Shown piece after piece: positions 25,321 through 34,522 of a stretch of 64,000 nt of DNA. How positions within the stretch are numbered: the first letter of the stretch is position 1; every line of letters starts with the position of its first letter. The DNA lies in the NCBI RefSeq assembly GCF_024753255.1, contig NZ_JANUHA010000017.1, positions 62,001 through 126,000 of the forward strand, in the 5' to 3' direction. The notes beneath the pieces were generated by a model. The model saw only the letters and a program-made list of their open reading frames with translations, searched no databases and was not told the DNA's origin. Origin of the DNA: Massilia agri (GTDB taxonomy: Bacteria; Pseudomonadota; Gammaproteobacteria; Burkholderiales; Burkholderiaceae_D). A program made the position numbers and the translations under genes.

Positions 25321-26105
25321 TAGCGCGGCTGTCCTTCAGGGATGAACACATAACCCAGGCCCCAGACGGTCTGGATGTACAGGGGGCTGGAAGGGTCGGG
25401 TTCGATGAGCTTGCGCAGGCGCGAGATCTGCACGTCGAGCGAGCGGTCGAAGACTTCGTATTCGCGGCCGCGCGCGAGCTCCATCAGCTTCTCGCGCGAG
25501 AGCGGCTGGCGGGCATGGCGGGCGAACACCTTGAGCACCGAGAATTCGCCGGTGGTCAGGGGCACGGTCTCGCCGTTCTTCTTGAGGGTGCGCGTGCCGA
25601 GATCGAGCACGAAGTCGCCGAACTCGAAGGTCTGCGGGGTCTCGCTCGGGGCGCCCGGGATCTCGTCCGGACCCTTGCGGCGCAGGACCGCGCCGATGCG
25701 CGCCACCAGCTCGCGCGGGTTGAAGGGTTTGGGCAGGTAGTCGTCGGCGCCCATCTCGAGGCCGACGATGCGGTCCACGTCCTCGCCCTTGGCGGTCAGC
25801 ATGATGATCGGGGTCTGGTCGCCGGCGCCGCGCAGGCGGCGGCAGATCGACAGGCCGTCTTCGCCCGGCAGCATCAGGTCCAGCACCAGCAGGTCGTAGC
25901 GCTCGCGCAGCCACAGCTTGTTCATGGCCGGCGCGCTTTCGGCCGTCACCACCTGGAAGCCCTGCTCGGTGAGGTAGCGGCGCAGCAGGTCGCGCAGGCG
26001 CACGTCGTCGTCCACCACCATGATCTTCGCGGAGTGGCCGCCCGCGGCGCCCGGGGTCGCAGTATTTGCAGCGCTATTGTTCGAGTTATTCGTCGATGCG
26101 TTCAT
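25320..26105 (-). CDS. ompR: OmpR-type response regulator
   Basis: 261 residues. A low-complexity Asn/Thr/Ala tail of about 25 residues precedes the receiver domain, which has the acidic pair VVDDD, phospho-acceptor Asp in LVLDLMLPGEDG, MLTAKGE (Thr) and YLPKPFNP (Lys). The winged-helix DNA-binding domain contains LSREKLMELARGREYEVFDR and DVQISRLRKLIE, diagnostic for OmpR. It overlaps envZ by one base (TAGTG). The 199 bp upstream, shared with a divergent small gene, holds the promoter; no clear operator recognised. Confidence 0.93.
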   Translation of the reverse strand: MNASTNNSNNSAANTATPGAAGGHSAKIMVVDDDVRLRDLLRRYLTEQGFQVVTAESAPAMNKLWLRERYDLLVLDLMLPGEDGLSICRRLRGAGDQTPIIMLTAKGEDVDRIVGLEMGADDYLPKPFNPRELVARIGAVLRRKGPDEIPGAPSETPQTFEFGDFVLDLGTRTLKKNGETVPLTTGEFSVLKVFARHARQPLSREKLMELARGREYEVFDRSLDVQISRLRKLIEPDPSSPLYIQTVWGLGYVFIPEGQPR

Positions 26106-26304
26106 ATGGATTCCAGAATTGTCAGAAGCATGTCGCTATGGTAACGTCTTATGGCTTGAGCATCGCGTTCGAATTGCTCAGGCATTACATTGTGTTACAA
26201 ACTTTACCCAATCAGGCTTACTCCTCGGACGGTATGCACATACACTGGCGGCAAGTGGTCATCACAGCTTATCTGTTTATATGGCATCGCGGAAGAGGGA
26301 CACC

Positions 26305-26676
26305 ATGAACGACGCGCTCAATACAATTCAGGCAGTAAAAGACGGGGCACTGGGCCTGGTGCGTCATGGCATCGTGGCCTGCGTCCTCGCCTGCACCGCC
26401 GCCGGCGCCATGGCGCAAGACCGCGGCCCGCGCCGCGACGAGATGCAGCAACAGCAGATGCGCGACCGTTACGAGGCGCGTGCGCAGGACCAGCGTTTCG
26501 ACAGCCGCGCCTACGAAATGCGCGATAATGCGCGCCGGCAGGAGCAGATGGAAGACCAGATGCGCCGTGGAGAGGAAAGCCGCCGCGGCCGCCTGACGCC
26601 CGACGAGCGGCGCGAACTGAAGCGCCAGATCAACGAGGCCAACGTCGACCTGTATCCCAACGCCCGCCGCCGCTGA
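26305..26676 (+). CDS. Small secreted charged protein of unknown function
   Basis: 123 residues from the ATG after GGAAGAGGG; an in-frame ATG 24 bp upstream is possible. A signal-peptide-like stretch (GIVACVLACTAAGAMA) is followed by a very charged Arg/Glu/Gln-rich region with RLTPDERRELKRQINEAN, a motif common in small periplasmic proteins of this bacterial group. I do not recognise a characterised family. Divergent from ompR; followed by a strong terminator, so it is a single-gene unit. Confidence 0.7.
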   Translation: MNDALNTIQAVKDGALGLVRHGIVACVLACTAAGAMAQDRGPRRDEMQQQQMRDRYEARAQDQRFDSRAYEMRDNARRQEQMEDQMRRGEESRRGRLTPDERRELKRQINEANVDLYPNARRR

Positions 26677-26697
26677 ACAAGCGGCTGGCTGGAAAGG

Positions 26698-26725
26698 CGG
26701 CGCCTGCGGGCGCCGTTTTCTTTTT
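26698..26725 (+). terminator. Rho-independent terminator
   Basis: CGGCGCC (26698-26704), loop TGCG, GGCGCCG (26709-26715), then TTTTCTTTTT. A perfect 7-bp GC stem with a T tract, 22 bp after the stop of the preceding gene. Confidence 0.92.
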
Positions 26726-26837
26726 CGGCTTTCCCCCTTGGATGGGGTTTCTTCAAAGAAAATTTGTTGCCATATGTTTATTTACATTGCGCAACATGCT
26801 ATCGTGGCGCCCACTAGACCAGACTGGAGGGCGCCCC

Positions 26838-28754
26838 GTGTCCAACTCCGCAGCAAGCATCCTGCCGGATAGCCCGGCTGCACGCCATTCAGCGCATGTC
26901 GCGCCTCCCGCGGCGCCGGCCCATTGCATCGTGCGCCAGGACGACGGCGTGTATGCCGACCTGAACGCCCTCGGCCCAGCCCTGGTCGCCGCTGTCGACG
27001 CCATCTTCCTGAAGAACCAGTACTTCGCAGGGCTCGACTATCCGGTACTGGTCAAGGCCCTGTTCGGCCACGGCCCCGAGCTGCCGCGCCATCCGCGCGG
27101 CGAGCCCCTGGTGCGCCTGGCCGGCGACATCCTGCCTTTCTCCCCGGCCCGGCGCCAGCTGTATCGCGCCGCCAGGATCGCCGACGGCGAGGCCGAGTAC
27201 TACTTCGAACCGGTCTTCATGCGCGACGAGGACGGCGAAGAACAGCCCACCAGCCTCGACCTCGACGAATTCGTCGCCGACATGTGGATGAAGGGCATCC
27301 GCTTCGGCATCGACCTGGAGGCCGTGCGCGGCGCCATCTCCAGCGGCGCCGCCGGCCGCATCGTGGTGGCGCGCCGCCTGCCGCCGACCCCGGGACAGGA
27401 CGCGCGCGTGGTCGAGGTCACGGGCGACCTGCACCGCAGCGATGCCCCGCGCCAGCTCGCCAACGGCAAGCTCGACCTGCTGAGCTTCCAGAACCGTTTT
27501 CCCCAGGTCCAGCGCGGCAAGCGCCTGCTGCAGAAACTGCCGCGCGTGGCGGGCGAGTCCGGCTTCGACCTGTCCGGCATCGTGCTCCCGCCCGAGCTGC
27601 CGGACGACCTCGACTTCAATGGCTGGTGCGGGCCGGGCACCATCATCGACCGCCTGGCCGAAGGCGAATTCCTGGTCGCGCTGCAGGATGGCTTCGTCAA
27701 CGTGGAACGCGGCAGCAACCGCGTGTCGGTGGGCGACAAGATCATCAGCCACGACGGCGTCAGCGTCCGTACCACGGGCAACCTGGATCTATCCGGCGAC
27801 TTCGAGGAATTCGGCGAGGTGCAGGAAAACCGCGTGGTGGAGGGCGAGAGCATCACCGTGCATGCCGACGTCTATGGCCACATTGCCTCGCGCGGCGGCA
27901 CCGTGCTCCTGAACCGCAACCTGATGGGCGGCAGCGCGAAGAATGCCGACGGCCCGGTCGTGGTGCAGGGCGTGGCCTCCGGTGCCGTGATCCAGAGCGC
28001 CAAGGGCAATGTCCAGTTGCAGCGCGCCGAGAACTGCATCATCTCGGGCGCGAAGGTGACGGTGGTCGAGGCCATCAACTGCGACATCATGGCCGACGAA
28101 GTCGACGTGGGGCAGGCCGAAGGCTGCGCGATCGCCGCGCGCCGCGTGTCGATCGAACGCGCCCTGCCGCGCGGGCACAGCGAGATGCGCGTGTTCGTGC
28201 TGCGTCCGGACTGTTCGCGCATCGACAAGGCGATCGGCATGATCCGCGAGCGCGTGGGGCAGTTCGGCCGGCTGGTCGAGCAGCGCCGCGCGGCGATCGC
28301 TTCGCTCGCCGCGCAGCCGGAGGTGGCGAACTACGTCAAGCTGGCCGGGCGGGTGCGCAAGGGAGAGCTGGTGCTCACGGAGCAGCAGCAGCCGGCCTTC
28401 AAGAAAATGGCGGCGGCCGTGGCGCCTGCGCTCAAGCAGATGTCGCTTCTCAACCAGGAAGTCAAGGACATCGAGCTTGAACAGAAGGCGGGCATGGAGG
28501 TGCTGGGCCGGCTGGAGACGCAGCGCGCGGCCCACGATGGCGCGGTCAGCGTGGGCATCGTGGCGGTGGCGGGGGACATCACGGTGCGGGCGCTGGATGT
28601 CGAGCCGGATACCTCGGGGAGCGAGAGCAAGCCCTACGACCTGCCGGCGCGGACCATCAAGGCGAGGTTGCGCGAGGCGAGCGGGGCGGAGTTGCTGTTT
28701 GCGGGCAGCAGCGGGAGCTTCAGCTGGAGTACGTCGGACGTCGTCGCGTCCTGA
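26838..28754 (+). CDS. FapA family protein (DUF342)
   Basis: 638 residues from GTG (VSNSAASILPD) with CTGGAGG at good spacing; the frame is open upstream but runs through an A/T-rich promoter-like stretch. The N-terminal part is variable. The DUF342/FapA region (about 185-600) has FNGWCGPGTIIDR, SVGDKIISHDG, then a glycine-spaced beta-helix (VYGHIASRGGTVLLNRNLMG) and a predicted coiled coil near 480-560. FapA-type proteins of polarly flagellated bacteria influence flagellar assembly or localisation; no flagellar genes are adjacent. Single gene. Confidence 0.82.
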   Translation: MSNSAASILPDSPAARHSAHVAPPAAPAHCIVRQDDGVYADLNALGPALVAAVDAIFLKNQYFAGLDYPVLVKALFGHGPELPRHPRGEPLVRLAGDILPFSPARRQLYRAARIADGEAEYYFEPVFMRDEDGEEQPTSLDLDEFVADMWMKGIRFGIDLEAVRGAISSGAAGRIVVARRLPPTPGQDARVVEVTGDLHRSDAPRQLANGKLDLLSFQNRFPQVQRGKRLLQKLPRVAGESGFDLSGIVLPPELPDDLDFNGWCGPGTIIDRLAEGEFLVALQDGFVNVERGSNRVSVGDKIISHDGVSVRTTGNLDLSGDFEEFGEVQENRVVEGESITVHADVYGHIASRGGTVLLNRNLMGGSAKNADGPVVVQGVASGAVIQSAKGNVQLQRAENCIISGAKVTVVEAINCDIMADEVDVGQAEGCAIAARRVSIERALPRGHSEMRVFVLRPDCSRIDKAIGMIRERVGQFGRLVEQRRAAIASLAAQPEVANYVKLAGRVRKGELVLTEQQQPAFKKMAAAVAPALKQMSLLNQEVKDIELEQKAGMEVLGRLETQRAAHDGAVSVGIVAVAGDITVRALDVEPDTSGSESKPYDLPARTIKARLREASGAELLFAGSSGSFSWSTSDVVAS

Positions 28755-28834
28755 CGCAGGCGGATCGATGATCGAAGCATGGGCAAAGCGGGCGCCGGGC
28801 GAGAACGCCCAGCGGCTGCGGACCCGGGTGCTTG

Positions 28835-29155
28835 CTATCTCAAGATATCGGTCGCCAGGTGGCCTTCCGGCAGCCCATCGAGCAGGAAGATGACGCTCGA
28901 CGCGTTCCGGGCACGGAGGGGCAGGATTTCCTGGTAGGCGGGCGATTGATACCAGTCGCGGGCATGCTCGATATCGGGAAACTCTATGATGACCAGGTCC
29001 TGCTGGAGGCTTCCCTCCAGGACTTCAGGTCCTTGACCATGAACCAGAAAACGGCCCCGATACGGCCTCATGGTCTCGTCGATGCGTTCAAGATACTTGA
29101 CGATGTCGGGACCGAAACGGACTTCCTTCAGCAGACCGACCGCGTATGCACTCAT
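28835..29155 (-). CDS. DUF1330 family protein
   Basis: 106 residues from MSAYAVGLLKEV. A small ferredoxin-like dimeric alpha/beta barrel: YLERIDETMRPYRGRFLVHG and VIIEFPDIEHARDWYQSPAYQEI are the family signature. No catalytic activity is established. Convergent with the FapA-like gene. Confidence 0.85.
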   Translation of the reverse strand: MSAYAVGLLKEVRFGPDIVKYLERIDETMRPYRGRFLVHGQGPEVLEGSLQQDLVIIEFPDIEHARDWYQSPAYQEILPLRARNASSVIFLLDGLPEGHLATDILR

Positions 29156-29318
29156 GTTGTTCTCCTTTTGGATTGGCAAAGTGTGCTGCGACTCCCCGAC
29201 CTGGATGAGGCCTTCGTCAGGAAAGTCGTCACGGTTGGAGTATCGGCTTCACTCCAGTTCGCGCCAATTACGTCGGAGGTAATAGCAATCGGAGTACCGC
29301 ATGCAGTTCAGTCGATTC

Positions 29319-29825
29319 CTAATCGCAGGGGCAGGCAGTCTGCGCCGGCCGGATCTCGGTCGCCTGGTGATAGGTATTCTTCCACCCATCCTCCTGCCGC
29401 ACCCAGACCCGCACGTAGCGCCCCCGGAACATCTTCGCATTGGGCTGGGCCAGCACGCTGCGGAAGATCCCGGTGACCAGCGCCGCCTCGCCGTTGTCGA
29501 GCAGCTGGACCTCGCTTGATTCGTTCTCGTACACCTTGAAGCGGATGTCGCCCCGGTCGAGGGCGGTCAGCAGCTCGGTCTTGCTGCGCGCGCGGCCGCG
29601 GCTTTCGACGTGGGAATACTCGCGGTCCATCAGCTTGCGCAAGGTAGAGATGTCGCGCTGCAGGATGGCGTTCGAGCGCTGTCGTTCGAGCGACTGCAGC
29701 ACGCTTTGCACGTGGGCGGGCGTGTCGGTGGATACGGCCGGGCGGTCGTTCTGCAAGGCAGCACGGCCGGCGCCTGGCAAGAGCGGGAGCGCCAGGCACA
29801 GGACGATGCCGATGAGCGGTTTCAT
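29319..29825 (-). CDS. Secreted NTF2-like protein (DUF4440 type)
   Basis: 168 residues. Starts with a signal peptide (MKPLIGIVLCLALPLLPGAGRA). The remainder, with AILQRDISTLRKLMDREYSHV, SKTELLTAL and ALVTGIFRSVL...RYVRVWVRQEDGWK, is the cone-shaped NTF2-like fold often labelled DUF4440. Such proteins bind small ligands or act as isomerases; here it should be periplasmic. Function unknown. Gap 29156-29318 upstream of the DUF1330 gene shows no gene. Confidence 0.78.
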   Translation of the reverse strand: MKPLIGIVLCLALPLLPGAGRAALQNDRPAVSTDTPAHVQSVLQSLERQRSNAILQRDISTLRKLMDREYSHVESRGRARSKTELLTALDRGDIRFKVYENESSEVQLLDNGEAALVTGIFRSVLAQPNAKMFRGRYVRVWVRQEDGWKNTYHQATEIRPAQTACPCD

Positions 29826-29939
29826 GGTGCTTCCTTCCATGCGGACGCGAGCATGCCGCATGCATTCATCATAACAGCGCCTGAACGGCCCGGACAGTTC
29901 TCGAGGGGCTCCCGCGCGGCAAATCCGGTGCAGCGGCGT

Positions 29940-30809
29940 TCAGGCACGCGCGACGTGGATCTTTTCCTTGATGTGCTTGAGGTTGGCGACGATGGTGAAG
30001 GTCATGATCACCAGCAGCGACCAGGAGCTCCATTTACTCACGTGCACGACGGACCAGGCGCCCAGCTGGTTCGGGTAGCGCCACACGCCCCAGAAGGTGC
30101 CGATGTTCTCGGCCAGCCAGATGAAGAAGCCGATCAGGACGAAGGACAGCAGCAGCGGCATCTTGCGGTCGCGGTCGAGCGGCCGGAACACCACGGTGGT
30201 GCGCGAGTACAGGCCGAGGGCGCAGGCGGCCAGGTACCAGCGGTAGTCGCCGATGTAGTGGTGGGTGAAGAAGTTCAGGTAGATCAGGATCGCGATGGTC
30301 CACGCCATCCAGTGCGGCGGATGGTGGCGGATGCGCAGGTCGAACAGGCGCCAGGCCTGCACGATGTAGCTGCCGATGGCGGCGTACATGAAGCCCGAGA
30401 ACAGCGGCACGCCGATCACCTTCGTGTAGGCGAAGTCCGGATAGGCCCAGGACTGGATGGCGCTCGACACCTTGAAGGCCTCGAGCACGAAGCCGATGGC
30501 GTGGAACAGGCAGATCGCCTTCAGTTCGTCCATGGTTTCCAGGCCGGACCTCACCATCCACAGCTGGATGGCGAGGGCCACCAGCAGGAGCAGGTCGTAG
30601 CGCGGAATGCCGAACACGCCGGCGCGCGGCGTGAGCATCATGGCGGCGAAGAACAGGCCGACGAACAGGCAGGCGCGCGCGTTCTTGAAGCCGAACCAGA
30701 GGAATTCGACGCCGCCGCGGCGCCAGCCGCCGAGCTGGCGCGGGCGCTTGTCCAGCAGGACGTTGTCGAGCGCGAGGGTCATGGGCGAGGAGCCGGGCGT
30801 CTTGTGCAT
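29940..30809 (-). CDS. DUF817 family integral membrane protein
   Basis: 289 residues from the ATG of MHKTPGSSPMTL; GTG at 30860 and ATG at 30782 are alternatives, and no ribosome site decides. About eight TM helices. The family marks are EFLWFGFKNARACLFVGLFF, FHAIGFVLEAFKV, WAYPDFAYTKVIGVPLFSGF and FFTHHYIGDYRWYL. The conserved His/Tyr/Trp residues inside the membrane suggest a catalytic or binding role, but none is known. Divergent from the hybrid kinase. Confidence 0.82.
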   Translation of the reverse strand: MHKTPGSSPMTLALDNVLLDKRPRQLGGWRRGGVEFLWFGFKNARACLFVGLFFAAMMLTPRAGVFGIPRYDLLLLVALAIQLWMVRSGLETMDELKAICLFHAIGFVLEAFKVSSAIQSWAYPDFAYTKVIGVPLFSGFMYAAIGSYIVQAWRLFDLRIRHHPPHWMAWTIAILIYLNFFTHHYIGDYRWYLAACALGLYSRTTVVFRPLDRDRKMPLLLSFVLIGFFIWLAENIGTFWGVWRYPNQLGAWSVVHVSKWSSWSLLVIMTFTIVANLKHIKEKIHVARA

Positions 30810-30975
30810 TGTTCTGGCCTGTGATGTTGCCCCATCCGGGAGGTCAGCCGATGTTGTCACAGATGGCTGCCGGAATCAATGTCCAGGCCGGGCGGCGATG
30901 CTCCGATGTAACAGGAGGGCCCGTCCAGCTGGACATCGGTAGAATGGCGGGACACATCATCTATCCGATCCGGCA

Positions 30976-33876
30976 ATGGCCAGCCTTGACCACCGCTACC
31001 GCGCATTGTTCGACGCATCACCGAATCCCTACCTGGTCATGGACCGCCGGCTCGTCATCGCGTATGCCAACCGCGCCTACCTGGCCTCGACCGGGCGCCG
31101 GCTGGAGGACATCGCCGGGCGCTGGGCGCTGGAGGCCTTTCCGGCCGACCCGGAGACCGAGCGCCAGATGGTTGCATCGATCGAGCGCGTGATCCGCAGC
31201 GGCGGGCCCGATACCCTGGCCCTGCTGCGCTTCGACATTCCGCGCGCCGAAGGCGGCTTCGAAGAGCGCTACTGGACCATCACGCATTCGCCGGTGTTCG
31301 ACGAGGCGGGCGAACTGGAGCTGGTGCTGCAGCATCCGATCGACGTCACCGAAGTCGAACGCCGGCGCCGGGCGAGCGGCGCAGCCGACGCGCAGGCGCC
31401 GGCCATGCTGGCGGAGCAGAGCGGCCTGCTCGAACGCGCGCGCGACGTCACCCTGACCAACCAGCACCTGCGCGCCGACATCGACCGCCTGCAGGCATTG
31501 TTTCGCAAGGCGCCCAGCTTCATGGCGGTGCTGCGCGGACCGCAGCACGTGTTCGAGTTCGTCAACGAAGCCATGGTCGACCTGCTCGGGCCGCGCGACT
31601 ACGTCGGGCATCCGGTGCGCGAGGCCCTGGCCGAGCTGGCGGACCAGCGCCTGTTCGAGGTGCTCGACGCGGTCTACGCCTCCGGCCGCGAATACCTCGG
31701 CTACGAGGTGCCGATCCGGGTGCGGCGCGATTCCGGCGGCGCCCTGGAGCGCGTCTACATCAACGTGATCTACCAGCCGATCGTCGAAGACGGCGCGATC
31801 GCCGGCATCTTCGCCCTCGGCACCGACGTCACCGAACAGCACATGGCGCGGCGCAAGGTCGAGGAGCAGGTCCAGCAACTGCGCCGGGTCGAGCGCCAGC
31901 AGGCCTTCCTGCTGGCGCTGGCCGACCGCCTGCGTCCGCTGGCGGACGGTGGGGAGATCGTCGGCGCGGCCAGCGCCCTGCTGGGCGAGTGGCTGCATCT
32001 CGCGCGGGTGCTGTTTGCCGAAGTGCGCGAACCGGGCGGCGAAGTCAGCGTACGGCGCGACTGGTGCCGCCCCGGCGTGGCCAGTATCGCGGGCCTGCTC
32101 ACCACGCTCGAGGCCTTCGGTCCGGAGACGGCGCAGGACCTGCGCGCCGGCCGCGACGTGCTGGTGGCCGACGTGGCGGGCGACCCGCGCACGCGCGGCT
32201 CGCTGGCGGCGCACGAGGCGATCGGGGTGCGCGCCCACCTGACCCTCCCGCTGATCAAGGGCGGCGTCCTGCGCATCGTGCTCAGCATGCATAGCGAGGT
32301 TCCGCGCGAGTGGAGCGAGGACGACCTGCGCATGGCGCGCGAGATGGCCGAGCGCACCTGGGCCGCAGTGGAAACCGCCGCCGTCCAGGCCGAGCTGCGC
32401 GCCGAACGCGACCAGTCGCAGTACATCTTCGACACGATGACCGAGGGCTTCGCCATGGTCGATACGGACTGGATCGTGCGGCGCATGAACGCCACCGGCC
32501 TGCAGCTGATCGAACGGCCGGCGGCCGAGGTGCTCGGACGCGACCACTGGGAAGCCTTTCCGGAATCAATGGGGAGCGAGGTCGAACGCATCCTGCGCGT
32601 GGCAATGGCATCCCGCTCGCCGGGTGTGGTGGACTATGCCTATCCGCTGCCGGGCGGGGAGCGGCGCTGGATGGAAGTGCGGGTCTATCCCGCGATGGGC
32701 GGCGGCCTGGCCGTCTTCTTCCGGGACATCACCGCGCGCCGCCTGGCCCAGGACCAGCTGCGCCTCGAGGCCCAGCGCAAGGACGAATTCCTGGCCATGC
32801 TGGCGCACGAGCTCAGAAACCCCCTGGCGCCGATCGGCGCCGCGGCCGAGCTGCTGGCGCTCGGTCGGCTCGACGCGGAGGGCGTGCGCCACACGAGCGC
32901 CATCGTCACGCGCCAGGTGGGCCACATGACGAGCCTGATCAACGACCTGCTGGACGTCTCGCGCGTCACGCGCGGCCTGGTGGCGCTCGAGCATGCGCCG
33001 GTCGACGTCAAGGATGCCGTGGCCGACGCGGTCGAGCAGGTGCGCCCGCTGGTCGAAGGCCGGCGCCACCGGCTGGAAGTGCACCTGGCGCCGGAACAGG
33101 CCGTGGTTGCCGGCGACCGCAAGCGCCTGGTGCAGGTGCTGGCCAATCTCCTCAACAATGCGGCGAAGTACACGCCGGACGGCGGACGCATCGTGCTCGA
33201 GATGGACGTGCGGGACGAAGAGGTGCTCTTGTGCGTGAGCGATAACGGCATCGGCATGACGCGGGAAGTGCAGGGCGACGTGTTCGGCCTGTTCACCCAG
33301 GCCAAGCGCAGCGCCGACCGCTCCCAGGGAGGCCTGGGCATCGGCCTTGCCCTGGTCAAGAGCCTGGTCGAGCTGCATGGCGGGAGCGTGTCGGTGTACA
33401 GCGCAGGGGCGGGGCAGGGGAGCCGCTTCTCGGTCCTCCTGCCGCGCATGGCGGCGTCCGCGGAGCACGGCGCCGCGAGCCTGCCTGGCCCGGACGCCTT
33501 GCAGAGCGCGGCCAGCGGGCGCAGGGTGCTGGTGGTGGACGACAATGTCGACGCGGCCGAGTTGCTCGGCATGATGCTGGAAAGCGCGGGGCACCGGGTG
33601 CACATCGAACACCATTCGCACAGCGCCCTCGACTACGTCGCTGCGCAGGGTGGGGCAGGGCTCGACGCCTGCATCCTCGACATCGGCCTGCCCGGCATGG
33701 ACGGCAACGAACTGGCGCGTCGCCTGCGCGCGCTGCCCGGCATGGCGGCTGCACTGATGGTGGCGGTCACCGGCTACGGCAGGCCGCAGGACCGCGAGGC
33801 CTCGCTGGCCGCCGGCTTCGACCATCACCTGGTCAAGCCGGTCGACATCCGCGAGCTGCTGGCGCTGCTCGGCTAG
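30976..33876 (+). CDS. Cytoplasmic hybrid histidine kinase PAS-PAS-GAF-PAS-HisKA-HATPase-REC
   Basis: 966 residues and no TM segment. PAS domains at about 5-130 and 165-295, GAF at about 310-470, a third PAS at about 480-600. HisKA contains FLAMLAHELRNPLAPIGAAAEL (phospho-His). The ATPase has LNNAAKYTPDGG, CVSDNGIGM and GGLGIGLALVKSL. The C-terminal receiver (about 848-966) has VVDDNVDAAELLG, acceptor Asp in CILDIGLPGMDG and HLVKPVD. It would sense an intracellular cue and relay phosphate through its own receiver. No output partner is adjacent. Confidence 0.92.
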   Translation: MASLDHRYRALFDASPNPYLVMDRRLVIAYANRAYLASTGRRLEDIAGRWALEAFPADPETERQMVASIERVIRSGGPDTLALLRFDIPRAEGGFEERYWTITHSPVFDEAGELELVLQHPIDVTEVERRRRASGAADAQAPAMLAEQSGLLERARDVTLTNQHLRADIDRLQALFRKAPSFMAVLRGPQHVFEFVNEAMVDLLGPRDYVGHPVREALAELADQRLFEVLDAVYASGREYLGYEVPIRVRRDSGGALERVYINVIYQPIVEDGAIAGIFALGTDVTEQHMARRKVEEQVQQLRRVERQQAFLLALADRLRPLADGGEIVGAASALLGEWLHLARVLFAEVREPGGEVSVRRDWCRPGVASIAGLLTTLEAFGPETAQDLRAGRDVLVADVAGDPRTRGSLAAHEAIGVRAHLTLPLIKGGVLRIVLSMHSEVPREWSEDDLRMAREMAERTWAAVETAAVQAELRAERDQSQYIFDTMTEGFAMVDTDWIVRRMNATGLQLIERPAAEVLGRDHWEAFPESMGSEVERILRVAMASRSPGVVDYAYPLPGGERRWMEVRVYPAMGGGLAVFFRDITARRLAQDQLRLEAQRKDEFLAMLAHELRNPLAPIGAAAELLALGRLDAEGVRHTSAIVTRQVGHMTSLINDLLDVSRVTRGLVALEHAPVDVKDAVADAVEQVRPLVEGRRHRLEVHLAPEQAVVAGDRKRLVQVLANLLNNAAKYTPDGGRIVLEMDVRDEEVLLCVSDNGIGMTREVQGDVFGLFTQAKRSADRSQGGLGIGLALVKSLVELHGGSVSVYSAGAGQGSRFSVLLPRMAASAEHGAASLPGPDALQSAASGRRVLVVDDNVDAAELLGMMLESAGHRVHIEHHSHSALDYVAAQGGAGLDACILDIGLPGMDGNELARRLRALPGMAAALMVAVTGYGRPQDREASLAAGFDHHLVKPVDIRELLALLG

Positions 33877-33885
33877 AATGGCCGC

Positions 33886-34518
33886 ATGCCTTCCGCCATC
33901 CATCCCAGGAAAGACGAATACGGCCGAGCGGTCAGCATCGCGCTACCGACTGCGCCGACGCCACCCGGCAGCTGGATCGACCCGCTGCAGACCGCCACCG
34001 TGGTGCCCGGCGGCGCCATGCCCGCTTCCCTGAACGGCATCGCATTCCTGCCGTGGCGCGAGGCGCCCGTCGATGACGCCGGCTGGAGCGCGGTCGAGGG
34101 ACAGGGGTCTTTCGAGGAGCCCGCATTCGAGCCGGCGCCCGGCAGGCGCGTGGCCGCCGGGGTCGTGATCGAGGAGCCCGACGGGCGGGTCTGGGTGGTG
34201 CATCCGTCGAATGCCTTCGGCGGCTATCCCGCCACCTTCCCGAAAGGGACGCGCGACCCGGGCATGTCCCTGCGCGCCACGGCGATCCGCGAAGCCTGGG
34301 AAGAAAGCGGCTTGCGCGTGGTGCTCAGCGGCTTCCTGTGCGACCTGGTGCGCAGCCGCAGCAAGACCCGTTACTATTCGGCCCGGCGCGTGGGCGGCTG
34401 CCCGGCCGACATGGGATGGGAAAGCCAGGCCGTGTCGCTGGTGCCGCGCGCCCGGCTTGCCGAAGTGTTGGTCAATCCGAACGATGCGCCGCTGGTGGCC
34501 TTGCTGGTGCAGAAGTAA
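33886..34518 (+). CDS. Nudix hydrolase with an altered Nudix box
   Basis: 210 residues, starting 10 bp after the hybrid kinase. The Nudix box is GTRDPGMSLRATAIREAWEE followed by SGL: the catalytic REAWEESGL helix is intact, but the first glutamate of GX5EX7REUXEEXGU is Met. AAGVVIEEPDGRVWVVHPS is the preceding strand. The fold hydrolyses nucleoside diphosphates linked to another group; the substrate is unknown. Its TAA stop (34516-34518) lies in the 8-bp target duplication of the adjacent insertion sequence, so the coding region was left intact. Confidence 0.85.
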   Translation: MPSAIHPRKDEYGRAVSIALPTAPTPPGSWIDPLQTATVVPGGAMPASLNGIAFLPWREAPVDDAGWSAVEGQGSFEEPAFEPAPGRRVAAGVVIEEPDGRVWVVHPSNAFGGYPATFPKGTRDPGMSLRATAIREAWEESGLRVVLSGFLCDLVRSRSKTRYYSARRVGGCPADMGWESQAVSLVPRARLAEVLVNPNDAPLVALLVQK

Positions 34519-34522
34519 AAAA
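34515..34522. repeat. Left 8-bp target site duplication
   Basis: GTAAAAAA directly outside the left inverted repeat of the insertion sequence; it contains the TAA stop of the Nudix gene. The same 8 bp lie at 35569-35576. Confidence 0.93.
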
